Shown here one piece after another: positions 34,257 to 42,749 of a stretch of DNA of 48,650 nt; the stretch's first letter is position 1, and each line of letters starts with the position of its first letter. The DNA lies in NCBI GenBank assembly GCA_016703325.1, contig JADJCH010000029.1, positions 1 through 48,650 of the forward strand, read 5' to 3'. The stretch is from Burkholderiales bacterium (lineage in GTDB: Bacteria; Pseudomonadota; Gammaproteobacteria; Burkholderiales; Burkholderiaceae_C). A model generated the notes under the pieces. It was not told the origin of the DNA, made no database searches, and saw only the letters and a program-made list of their open reading frames with translations. The position numbers were made by a program, and so were the translations under genes.

Positions 34257-34913
34257 CTATGCGGCCCCCGCCACCGTCCAGGCCAGCAGCAGCTGCGCAC
34301 CAAAATAGGTCGGCCAGCCCCAAAGTTTGTTGGCGAAGCCGGCGTGCACAAAACGGTCGCGCGCCACCGCCAGGTCCGACAGCGCAAACAGCAGCGCTCC
34401 CGCCAGCACCGCCCAGCGCCCGGCCGCGGCGGCATGGCCGGCCGCGGCCACACACATCAGCAGGATCACCGCCACATAGGCCCGCACCGGCCAGCGGAAC
34501 CCGGCCGTGAGATGCGGCCCCAGCCAGCGCTGCACCCCGGCACCGAAGGCCAGTGCCGCCACGCTGGCGATGCCGATCGCCAACGTGGACAGCGCCCCGC
34601 CCAGGAAGGCCAGCGCAAAACACAGGTGCGACAGCAGAAACGCCCCCAGCCCGGCCAGAAAGGCGGGCGGCTGGCGCGACAGCAGCAGCGCATCTCCCAA
34701 CCACCCCAGCAGCAGCGCGGCCAGCATCCAGCGCCCGTAGACGCTGCCGGGCGCGCCCAGCGACACCGCCACCGCGACAAAGCTGGAGCTGGCCCCCAGC
34801 TTGAGCAGCACCCGGCCCCAGCGCGAGCCGGCTCTCTCGGCCAGCAGCAGCGCGGCCACGCAGGCCAGGCAGCAGCCGGTCAGGGCCACCGGGGCGGCCC
34901 AGGTCATGGGCAT
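34257..34913 (-). CDS. YhhN/TMEM86-family membrane protein (lysoplasmalogenase-like)
   Basis: The 218-residue protein is almost wholly hydrophobic with about eight helices. It carries the family signatures LLLGWLGDALLLS and, near the end, LLFALSDLAVARDRFV, each with conserved Asp residues inside membrane helices. Family members hydrolyse vinyl-ether lysolipids in animals; bacterial function is poorly known. ATG 34913 is used; ATG 34907 is also possible. It lies 53 bases after the YiaA-type gene on the same strand, perhaps one transcript. Confidence 0.85.
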   Translation of the reverse strand: MPMTWAAPVALTGCCLACVAALLLAERAGSRWGRVLLKLGASSSFVAVAVSLGAPGSVYGRWMLAALLLGWLGDALLLSRQPPAFLAGLGAFLLSHLCFALAFLGGALSTLAIGIASVAALAFGAGVQRWLGPHLTAGFRWPVRAYVAVILLMCVAAAGHAAAAGRWAVLAGALLFALSDLAVARDRFVHAGFANKLWGWPTYFGAQLLLAWTVAGAA

Positions 34914-34966
34914 CCGATGGCTGCCGGTCGCGGCGGGAGGAGGGTCATCACTTCGCGAGGGGCGGG

Positions 34967-35401
34967 TCAGCCCGCCTCACGCGCATCCGCGGCCGCAGCC
35001 TCGTCCTTGAACGGCGCCAGGTCGCGGATGTTTTTCTGCACCGCCACCGCGCCGAACAGGCTGAGCAGGAAGGACATGGCGTAGAACCCCTTCTCCGACG
35101 GCGCCAGCGCCGCATTCCACAGCCCCACCGTCAGCAGCAGCAGCACCAGCACCAGCGACACCCAGCACAGTCCGTAGTAGATGCCGGTGACCGGGATGCC
35201 CTCCAGCCGGTCGCGCACCGACTTCTGCAGCGACACCGCCGAGAACAGGCCGTACATCAGCAGGGTGAAGTAGTAGCCCTTCTCATTGAGCAGCATGCCG
35301 GCGTTCCACAGCCCCGTCAGGTACACGACCGCGCCCACCAGCAGGGCGGCCCAGGAGGCACCGACAAAGGCGCCGGTGGGGCGTTGCATTTGAGCTTGCA
35401 T
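34967..35401 (-). CDS. YiaA/YiaB-type inner membrane protein
   Basis: The 144-residue protein has four membrane helices in two repeats. Each repeat contains a GLWNA motif followed by EKG(Y/F)Y: LTGLWNAGMLLNEKGYYFTLL and VGLWNAALAPSEKGFYAMSF, the hallmark of the YiaAB domain. Each repeat ends with a conserved QK(S/N)xRD. ATG 35401 is preferred to the longer frame from 35464. Function unknown. Confidence 0.85.
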   Translation of the reverse strand: MQAQMQRPTGAFVGASWAALLVGAVVYLTGLWNAGMLLNEKGYYFTLLMYGLFSAVSLQKSVRDRLEGIPVTGIYYGLCWVSLVLVLLLLTVGLWNAALAPSEKGFYAMSFLLSLFGAVAVQKNIRDLAPFKDEAAAADAREAG

Positions 35402-35467
35402 GGCAGATCCATCCGTACAGAGTGCGACGGCGGCGATTCTGCCTGCGCCGCCTGCGGCCGCCAAAAA

Positions 35468-35599
35468 TCACAACGACAGGTTGGCCGGCGTCAGCACCGT
35501 CTTCTTGACGTGCACCGAGATGATCGCCACCGGGTCCGGCGCGCTGGCGCCTTCAGCCTGGCCGTGCGGCGGGCCTTCGTGGATCAGGCGGAATGCCAT
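35468..35599 (-). pseudogene. 43-codon frame, likely C-terminal gene fragment
   Basis: The minus strand reads MAFRLIHEGPPHGQAEGAS and then APDPVAIISVHVKKTVLTP, ending NLSL. Composition is protein-like, but there is no clear ribosome site and no recognised family, so a fragment is more likely than a small gene. Confidence 0.35.
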
Positions 35600-35692
35600 G
35601 GCGGCATTCGGAGTTGAAGAGCGCGCAGAGCCATCGCTCCTGCGGGTGAATCAGTCCGCCTTGCCGGCACCGGCCGCCTTGTCCAGCAGCTC

Positions 35693-35750
35693 GCCAACAG
35701 AACGTGCCAACAGGACGTGCCAACAGAACGTGCCAACAGGACGTGCCAAC
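35693..35750 (+). repeat. 13-base tandem repeat, four units plus a partial
   Basis: GCCAACAGAACGT and GCCAACAGGACGT alternate (units at 35693, 35706, 35719, 35732), followed by GCCAAC. A 13-base unit is not a multiple of three, so copy-number change would shift any frame through it. Confidence 0.9.
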
Positions 35751-35884
35751 GAAATGGCCGATCCGTGGCATCTGCCGGTTGTGGATGCCGGGGGCGGCTG
35801 TTGACAATCGCTGACGGTTGGCGGCCGGCATCTCCGCGTGATGCGGCGCCACCCGCCTCACAAAGCCTTGTTGGGAGTTCGACC

Positions 35885-37507
35885 TTGACCACATTTCGCC
35901 TCGCCTGGCGCTGTCTGCCCCTGTTGTTGACGCTGCTGGCCGCCGGGCCGGCCCGGGCCGCTCCCGTCTACGGGGCCATCAATGCCGACGGGGTGAGGCT
36001 CAGCTTCTACCCGCACTCGCTGGGTTACGAGGCCGACGGGCTGCGCACCGCGGGCCAGGGCCACGCCATGGGCTACATCAACGCCGTCGGGCAGTGGGTC
36101 ATACCGGCCACCTTCACGGGGGGCGCGCTGCCCTTCCACAACGGGCGAGCCATCGTCTGGGATGCCGGGCCCAGCAACTGGCGGGTGATCGACACCACGG
36201 GCCGGCGTGTGGCCGATGCGCCGGAGCTGAGCCGGCGCAGCCCGTTCATCAAGTATTCGGCGCGCCCGGGCTTGCTGACCTTTGATGCCGGCAAGGGGGC
36301 GGAGCGTGTCAAGGGCGTCATCACGCCGGACATGAAGGTGGTGGTCTCGGCGCCCGGGGACGGGCATGACTTCGTGATCAGCAACGACGTCATCCTGGAC
36401 GTGACGCAGCGGCCCAGTTCGCGCTACGACATCCTGGCCGTCTACGCGCTGGACGGCAGGCTGCTGCTGGACAAACCGTCTGCGGCCGGCCCGAGGCCCC
36501 CCTTCAACCATTTCATCGACAACGATGACCTGCTGGCCGAGCGGGGCTTCTTCCGCGGCCTGGCGGTGCGCTACGACGAGGCGGCCCAGCGCTACGGCTA
36601 CATCAACGAGGCCGGTGAATGGGCCATCCCGCCCACCTTCCGCGATGCACGCGCCTTCCGCGACGAGGTGGCGCTGGTGGTGACCGACATCAACCACCGC
36701 GACAACGAGCTGACCGGCCAGTTGATCGACCGCCAGGGCAGGCGGGTGGCCAAGCTGCCCAAGGCCTACTGCTATGCCACGGCCGAGAACGGGCGCATCC
36801 ACGCGCGGTTGAACCTGGGCGGCGAGACGTACCGCGGCGTGTGGCTGAACTACGAGGGCGACGAGGTGGCCACCGTGCCTGGCCCCTGCGAGCTGCGCAC
36901 GCGCTGGGTCAACCCCCAGCTGGCGGTGCTGGGCAAGGCGCTGGTGCGGCCGGACGGCAAGGTGGTGCAGAACGGCGAGCAGCCGGTGCGCTACGAGAGC
37001 GTCAAGCGCGTCGAGCCCGAGACCGGGCTGGTCATCGTCACCGCCGACAGCCAGTACGCCGGCAGCTCGCCCGAGGAAACGCAGCGCCTGGCCGCCGCCC
37101 GTCTGGCCGAGCGTCAGGCCTTCGAGCAGCAGATGCAGCTGCGCCGCATGGAGATGCTGTGGTGGCACCAGCTCAAGGAGCCGCAGTTCCACACCTACTG
37201 GGCGGTGCGGCTGTACCTGAAGGACGACACGCTGTTTTCCATGACCACCCATGTGAAGGTGCGTGACGGGCGCGGCGTGCAGGACGTGGACCTGATCGCG
37301 GCCACCGCGGACTGCCGGCCTCAGCCGGGCTGGAAGTTGGTCAAAAAGGGGCTGGTGCATCCGTCTGACCGCAACGACCTGGCCGCGTCGATGTTCAACG
37401 ACCTGGCGCAGTTCCACTACGACGCGCTCAAGGGCCAGAAGGCCTTTGTCAATGACGGCGACCATTACTGCGACACCGTGTGGCTGGTGGACGGGCCGCT
37501 GAAATGA
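35885..37507 (+). CDS. Exported WG-repeat protein
   Basis: The 540-residue protein starts at TTG 35885 (GGGAG upstream) with a signal peptide (TTFRLAWRCLPLLLTLLAAGPARA, cleavage near residue 25). WG-type repeats are visible as MGYINAVGQWVIPATF ... PFHNGRAIVW and YGYINEAGEWAIPPTFRDARAFRDEVALV, which form small beta units. The C-terminal 150 residues include a coiled coil (RLAERQAFEQQMQLRRMEML) and a globular end with two cysteines. Likely periplasmic and protein-binding; no enzyme motif seen. Its stop overlaps the next gene's start (ATGA), so the pair is cotranslated. Confidence 0.82.
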   Translation: MTTFRLAWRCLPLLLTLLAAGPARAAPVYGAINADGVRLSFYPHSLGYEADGLRTAGQGHAMGYINAVGQWVIPATFTGGALPFHNGRAIVWDAGPSNWRVIDTTGRRVADAPELSRRSPFIKYSARPGLLTFDAGKGAERVKGVITPDMKVVVSAPGDGHDFVISNDVILDVTQRPSSRYDILAVYALDGRLLLDKPSAAGPRPPFNHFIDNDDLLAERGFFRGLAVRYDEAAQRYGYINEAGEWAIPPTFRDARAFRDEVALVVTDINHRDNELTGQLIDRQGRRVAKLPKAYCYATAENGRIHARLNLGGETYRGVWLNYEGDEVATVPGPCELRTRWVNPQLAVLGKALVRPDGKVVQNGEQPVRYESVKRVEPETGLVIVTADSQYAGSSPEETQRLAAARLAERQAFEQQMQLRRMEMLWWHQLKEPQFHTYWAVRLYLKDDTLFSMTTHVKVRDGRGVQDVDLIAATADCRPQPGWKLVKKGLVHPSDRNDLAASMFNDLAQFHYDALKGQKAFVNDGDHYCDTVWLVDGPLK

Positions 37508-39252
37508 GCGCGCGCCGCCTCACCCCCATCGTTGCCGGGCTGGCGCTGCTGTGCTGTTCGGCCCTCACCCAGGCCTTCGACTGGCGCGCCCAGCGCGACG
37601 CCGACCGCTTCAGTGCCCGCATGAACGAGCTCATGCGCGCCGAGCAGCGCCACACCGACGGCATCATCGCCGGCGCGCAGGCCGACATGGCGCGGCAGAC
37701 GGCCGACTACTACCGCCGCCGCGCGCAGGAGCGCGATGCCCGCTACGCCGCCTTCCAGAAGGCCGTGGCCGACGAAGAGGCCGCCCGCCGCGCCGCGGCC
37801 GTGCAGGCGCGGGCGGACGCCGCCAGGGCGCTGGCCGAGGCGCCGCACATCCCCTCGGGCCTGGAGGTGCTGGGCGCGATGGAAAAGGCCGCCCGCAGCG
37901 GCGATGCGCGCATGGCCCGGGTGCTGGGCGATGCCTACCGCGCCGGCGTGGGTGCGGTCAGGCCCAGCGCCGAGACCGCGGCCCAGTGGTACCGCCTGGC
38001 CGCGCAGGGCGGTGATGCGGCGGCGGCCAGCGCGCTGGGCGCGATGTACGCCAACGGCATCGGCGTGCCCAAGGACGATGCCGCCGCCTTCCGCTACACC
38101 CTGCAGGGGGCCCAGGGCGGTGACGAGGTCGCGCTGGGCAATGTGGGCACGCTCTACGAGTTCGGCATCGGCACCGCCCGCAACGAGGCCGAGGCCGTGC
38201 GCTGGTACCGCCAGGCCGCCGACAAGGGCAGCGTGCGCGGGCAGAGCGGCCTGGGCCGGGCCCTGCTGACCGGCAAGGGGGGTCTCAGCGCCGATGCCCG
38301 TGCCGCGATGGCGCAGCTGCGCCCGGCCGCGCAGGCCGGTGACAGCGCCGCGCAGATGTTTGCCGCCCACACCCTGCTGACCGGCAGCGCCGGTGTGCCG
38401 CGCGAGACCGCCCAGGCTCTGCGCTGGTACGAGGCTGCGGCGCGCGACTTCCCGGCGCTGCACGGCGACTTGGCCAGCCTCTACAGCAACGGCGCGGCCT
38501 ACGGCGTGGCGGCCGACGCTGCCAAGGCCGTGCAGCACGCCCGTCGCGGTGCCGAGGCCGGCGACGGCATGGCCCTGTACCTGCTGGCCGATGCCTACTT
38601 CAACGGCCGCACCGTGCCCAAGGACGAGGCCGCGGGGCGGCGCTGGATCGCCAAATCGGCCGAGGTTGGCGACACCGAAGGCATGTTCGCCTACGCGCTG
38701 ACGCTGTTCCGCGGCGTGGGCGGGCCGGAGGACCGCGCCGGCGGCTTCAGGTGGTTGCGCGCCGCGGCCGATGCAGGCCACACCCAGGCCCAGTACGAAA
38801 TCGGCATGGTCCACTACAACGGTGACGACGGCAGCCCGATGGACAAGGCCCGCGCCGTGCGCTATTGGCGCCTGGCCGCCGAGGCCGGCCACGCCCCGGC
38901 GCAGGCAGCCTACGGCTACGTCCTGGAGCGTGGCGAGGGCGTGACGGCCGACCCGGCAGGTGGCTGCGCCTGGGCCCGGCGCAGCGCAGGGCAGGGCAAC
39001 AGCGGCGGCCTGCTGAACCACGGCAGCTGCCTGCTGCGCGGCGTGGGCGGCGCGCGGGATGTCGCGGGCGGCGTCGCTCAGCTCGAGAAGTCCTTTGCCC
39101 TGGAGAATCCGGAAGCGGCCTTTGCCCTGGGCCAGTTCTACCGCGACGGCCAGTACCTGCCGCGCGACCTGGCGCTGGCGCGGCAATGGTTTGTCCGGGC
39201 TCGTGACGCCGGCCACACCGAGGCAGACAAGGCGCTGAGCGCACTGCGTTGA
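37504..39252 (+). CDS. Exported Sel1-repeat (TPR-like) protein
   Basis: The 582-residue protein has a signal peptide (LTPIVAGLALLCCSALTQA), a charged helical region about 22-115 (possible coiled coil), then some 11 Sel1-like repeats. Examples are ALGAMYANGIGVPKDDAAAFRYTLQGAQGG and YEFGIGTARNEAEAVRWYRQAADKG. Sel1 repeats form helical solenoids that bind other proteins, often in envelope stress or assembly of complexes. ATG 37504 overlaps the upstream stop by four bases. Together with the WG-repeat protein it probably forms a periplasmic complex. Confidence 0.88.
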   Translation: MSARRLTPIVAGLALLCCSALTQAFDWRAQRDADRFSARMNELMRAEQRHTDGIIAGAQADMARQTADYYRRRAQERDARYAAFQKAVADEEAARRAAAVQARADAARALAEAPHIPSGLEVLGAMEKAARSGDARMARVLGDAYRAGVGAVRPSAETAAQWYRLAAQGGDAAAASALGAMYANGIGVPKDDAAAFRYTLQGAQGGDEVALGNVGTLYEFGIGTARNEAEAVRWYRQAADKGSVRGQSGLGRALLTGKGGLSADARAAMAQLRPAAQAGDSAAQMFAAHTLLTGSAGVPRETAQALRWYEAAARDFPALHGDLASLYSNGAAYGVAADAAKAVQHARRGAEAGDGMALYLLADAYFNGRTVPKDEAAGRRWIAKSAEVGDTEGMFAYALTLFRGVGGPEDRAGGFRWLRAAADAGHTQAQYEIGMVHYNGDDGSPMDKARAVRYWRLAAEAGHAPAQAAYGYVLERGEGVTADPAGGCAWARRSAGQGNSGGLLNHGSCLLRGVGGARDVAGGVAQLEKSFALENPEAAFALGQFYRDGQYLPRDLALARQWFVRARDAGHTEADKALSALR

Positions 39253-39281
39253 GGCCGGGGCTGGCGCCTGCGGGCCGCCAG

Positions 39282-39689
39282 CTACCGCGATGCCTCCACA
39301 TGCCGCGCAAAGTTGTCCAGGATCGCCTGCCAGCCCTGGCGCTGCTGTTGCTCCGAATGGGTCGATTCCGCCTCGAAGGTCTCGCACACCGTCACCCCCT
39401 TCTCGCCGGGGATGAACTCCACCCGCAGCGCGCGCCCGCCGAAGTTGGCCGCCAGCAGCTGGTGTTCGACGATCTCCGTGTACTCCCCTTCGAAGTCGAA
39501 GCCCATGCTGCCGTCCTTGGCCTCCATCCGCGACGAGAAGCTGCCGCCCACCCGCAGGTCCACACTGGCGTGCGTCGTGTGCCAGTCGGGCGACGCGCTG
39601 TTCCATTGCACGATGTCCTCCGGCGTCGTCCAGGCCTTCCAGACGGCGGCGACGGGGGCACGAACGAGGGTTTCGATGGCGATCTGCAT
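39282..39689 (-). CDS. SRPBCC/AHSA1-family protein
   Basis: The 135-residue protein has the AHSA1-type pattern: IETLVRAPVAAVWKAWTTPEDIVQWNSAS at the start, DLRVGGSFSSRMEAKDGSMGFDFEG in the middle and FETEST-like VCETFEAESTHSEQQQRQGWQAILDNFARHVE at the end. These proteins form a ligand cavity; roles are varied. GAGGAGG precedes ATG 39689. It is convergent with the Sel1 gene and divergent from the nuclease array. Confidence 0.88.
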   Translation of the reverse strand: MQIAIETLVRAPVAAVWKAWTTPEDIVQWNSASPDWHTTHASVDLRVGGSFSSRMEAKDGSMGFDFEGEYTEIVEHQLLAANFGGRALRVEFIPGEKGVTVCETFEAESTHSEQQQRQGWQAILDNFARHVEASR

Positions 39690-39768
39690 GGGGCTTCCTC
39701 CTCGGCCGAAATGGAAGATGGGGTGGCCGGCACGCTGATCCTGCCACCGCCACCGGCAAACCATTGCC

Positions 39769-39781
39769 TACACTTGCCGCC
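39769..39781 (+). promoter_or_regulatory. -10-like TACACT seven bases before the ATG, repeated before all four array genes
   Basis: TACACT occurs at 39769, 41084, 42737 and 44389, each followed by TGCCGCC and the ATG, with no Shine-Dalgarno sequence. If TACACT is a -10 element, transcription starts at about the A of the ATG, giving leaderless mRNA. The element is kept in copy 1 although its farther upstream sequence differs. Confidence 0.45.
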
Positions 39782-41015
39782 ATGGAAACGCTGCCGTCCC
39801 GCCGAACCCTGCCCATCGGCATCCAGAACCTGCGTGAGATCCGTGAGCAGGGGCATTACTACGTCGACAAGACGGGCCTGGCCGTCGACCTGATCGAAGC
39901 CGGCAAGACCCACTTCCTCAGCCGCCCGCGGCGCTTCGGCAAGAGCCTGCTGGTGGACACCCTCAAAGAGCTGTTCGAAGGCAACCGGGCACTGTTCGAG
40001 GGGCTGGCGGCCGAGCCGCGCTGGGACTGGTCGCGGCGCCACCCGGTGGTTCGCATCAGCTTTGGAGCAGCGCCTGCACGAGCAGATGCGACTGGCCCGC
40101 GGGCGGGCCTGGGGGGAAGCGCGTCACCAATCACCAGCGGCCGCTTGGGCGAACTCATCCGCGAGGCCGCGCAACAGCGCCGGCCAGCGCACCGTGGCGG
40201 TGCTGGTGGACGAATACGACAAACCCATCCTGGACAACCGGGCGGGGGCTTCGACGGCCGCCGGCGGTCCGCGGGCGGCGGCCGCCCGGGGGGGGGGGGG
40301 GGGCCCACCTTCCTGACGCGGCTGCTGGCCGAGCGGCAGTTCTTCACCCCGGACCTGCAGCGGCTGCAAAGCGACGCCGCGCTGCTGTCGAGCTTCGACG
40401 TCGATCACATCGAGCCTGAAGCGCTGCTCTTTCAGACCGGCTACCTCACACTGCACGGCAGCACGCAGGCGAGCCCGCACGACGAGCCGATGTACACCCT
40501 GGGCTACCCGAACCGCGCGGTGGCAGCGAGCCTGAACGAGGCCCTGTTGCAGGAGTACGGCGTGCCGGGGGAGGTACTGGTGCAGACGCAGGAGCACCTC
40601 ATCACCATCCTGCAGGGCGCCGACCTGACGGAACTGAGGCCGATGCTGCAGGCCCTGTACGCCGGCATCCCGCACGAGGGGTACCGCCGCAGCCCGCTGG
40701 CGGGCTTCGAGGGCCACTACGCCAGCGTGTTCTACAGCCACTTCGCCGCGCTGGGGCTGGACCTGCGGGTGGAAGACGCCACCAGCCACGGCCGCATCGA
40801 CCTGACGCTGCTGCACGCCGGGCCAGGTGTTCCTGTTCGAATTCAAGGTGGTGGACCAGCAGGCCAGCGGCGAGGCCCTGCGCCAGCTGCAGGCCCGGGG
40901 CTACGCGGACAAGTACCGCGCCCGCGGCGAGCCGATCCACCTGATCGGCATCGAATTCAGCCGGGCGCAGCGCAACGTGGTCGGGTTCGAGGTGGAGACG
41001 ATCGCGGCGGGGTAG
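39782..41015 (+). pseudogene. Array copy 1: broken AAA-ATPase-like / PD-(D/E)XK nuclease gene
   Basis: It starts METLPSRRTLPIGIQNLREI and keeps SRPRRFGKSLL. It then loses frame near 40055, where about 13 codons are missing, recovers VLVDEYDKPILDN in another frame, and jumps at 40240-40310 over roughly 390 bases to PTFLTRLLAERQFFTPD. The joining stretch is low-complexity G/C ending in 16 consecutive G (40288-40303). A further extra G near 40820 shifts the nuclease motif out of frame. Total length is about 335 bases short of the intact copies. The remaining sequence is nearly identical to the other copies, so the damage is recent or an assembly fault at a repeat. Confidence 0.85.
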
Positions 41016-41096
41016 CCCGCCGCCCGGCAGTCCGCCAGGTGTCCGCCAGCTGTCCATCAGCTGCCCGTCAGCCGCTTGCTCCGTACACTTGCCGCC

Positions 41097-42666
41097 ATGG
41101 AAACGCTGCCGCCCCGCCGAACCCTGCCCATCGGCATCCAGAACCTGCGTGAGATCCGTGAGCAGGGGCACTACTACGTCGACAAGACGGGCCTGGCCGT
41201 CGACCTGATCGAAGCCGGCAAGACCCACTTCCTCAGCCGCCCGCGGCGCTTCGGCAAGAGCCTGCTGGTGGACACCCTCAAAGAGCTGTTCGAGGGCAAC
41301 CGGGCGCTGTTCGAGGGGCTGGCGGCCGAGCCGCGCTGGGACTGGTCGCGGCGCCACCCGGTGATCCGCATCGATCTGGGCCAGGGGGAGGTGCGCAACC
41401 GGGCCGAGCTGGACCAGCGCCTGCATGAGCAGATCGACGACCATGTGGCGCGCCTGGGGTGAAGCTGCGTCACCAATCACTCAGCGGGCCGCTTGGGCGA
41501 ACTCATCCGCGAGGGCCACCCCACAGGCCGGCCAGCGCACCGTGGTGCTGGTGGACGAATACGACAAACCCATCCTGGACAACCTGGGCGACCCCGCCAT
41601 CGCTGCCGAGATGCGCGACGGCCTGCGCAGCCTGTACTCGGTGCTCAAGGGGTCGGACGCGCACCTGAAGTTCGTCTTCCTGACGGGTGTCTCCAAGTTC
41701 AGCAAGGTCAGCCTGTTCTCCGGGCTGAACAACCTGCAGGACCTGACGCTGGACCCGCAGTTCAGCGCCCTGTGCGGCTACACCGATGCGGACATCGACA
41801 GCGTGTTCGCGCCCGAGCTGCCGGGGCTGGACCGCGAGCAGATCCGCAGCTGGTACAACGGCTACAACTGGGGCGGGCAGGGCGTGTACAACCCCTTCGA
41901 CGTGCTGCTGCTGTTTCGCAACCGGCAGTTCCGGCCCTACTGGTTCGAGACCGGCACGCCCACCTTCCTGACGCGGCTGCTGGCCGAGCGGCAGTTCTTC
42001 ACCCCGGACCTGCAGCGGCTGCAAAGCGACGCCGCGCTGCTGTCGAGCTTCGACGTTGATCACATCGAGCCCGAAGCGCTGCTCTTCCAGACCGGCTACC
42101 TCACACTGCACGGCGCGCAGGCGAGCCCGCACGACGAGCCGATGTACACCCTGGGCTACCCGAACCGGGAGGTGGAGGCAAGCCTGAACGAGGCCCTGCT
42201 GCAGGAGTACGGCGTGCCGGGCGACACGCTGGTGCAGGCGCAGGAACAACTCAGCAGCATCCTGCAGGGCGCCGATCTGACGGAGCTCAAGCCGATGCTG
42301 CAGGCCCTGTACGCCGGCATCCCGCACGACTGGTACCGCCGCAGCCCGCTGGCGGGCTTCGAGGGCCACTACGCCAGCGTGTTCTACAGCCACTTCGCCG
42401 CGCTGGGGCTGGACCTGCGGGTGGAAGATGCCACCAGCCACGGCCGCATCGACCTGACGCTGCTGCACGCGGGCCAGGTGTTCCTGTTCGAATTCAAGGT
42501 GGTGGACCAGCAGGCCACCGGCGAGGCCCTGCGCCAGCTGCAGGCCCGGGGCTACGCGGACAAGTACCGCGCCCGCGGCGAGCCGATCCACCTGATCGGC
42601 ATCGAGTTCAGCCGGGTGCAGCGCAACGTGGTCGGGTTCGAGGTGGAGACGATCGCGGCGGGGTAG
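41097..42666 (+). pseudogene. Array copy 2: AAA-ATPase-like / PD-(D/E)XK nuclease gene with clustered indels
   Basis: It is nearly identical to copy 3 up to residue 120, where one G is missing from a five-G run (41456-41459) and the frame stops at 41462. Within 60 bases two insertions follow (extra G near 41486; GAGGGCCACCCC near 41511-41522), leaving a net +1. The rest of the protein, including LVDEYDKPIL and the nuclease motifs, is open from there to 42666. All other sequence is undamaged. Variable segment 1 is the common type but lacks the Ser-Thr of copies 1 and 4 (LHGAQASPHDEP). Confidence 0.85.
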
Positions 42667-42749
42667 CCTCCACCACCCGGCAGTCCGCCAGGTGTCCGCC
42701 AGCTGTCCATCAGCTGCCCGTCAGCCGCTTGCTCCGTACACTTGCCGCC

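Larger units (their letters stand above)
35402..35884 (-). other. Remnant region between YiaA and WG-repeat genes
   Basis: These 483 bases hold no complete recognisable gene. On the minus strand there is a protein-like tail (ELLDKAAGAGKAD then stop) near 35655-35695, a 43-codon frame at 35468-35599, and a block of 13-base tandem repeats. It looks like the residue of one or two degraded genes. Confidence 0.45.

Noticed and set aside
35693..35750. CRISPR array
   Set aside because: Units are 13 bases, directly adjacent with no unique spacers, and no cas genes are present.
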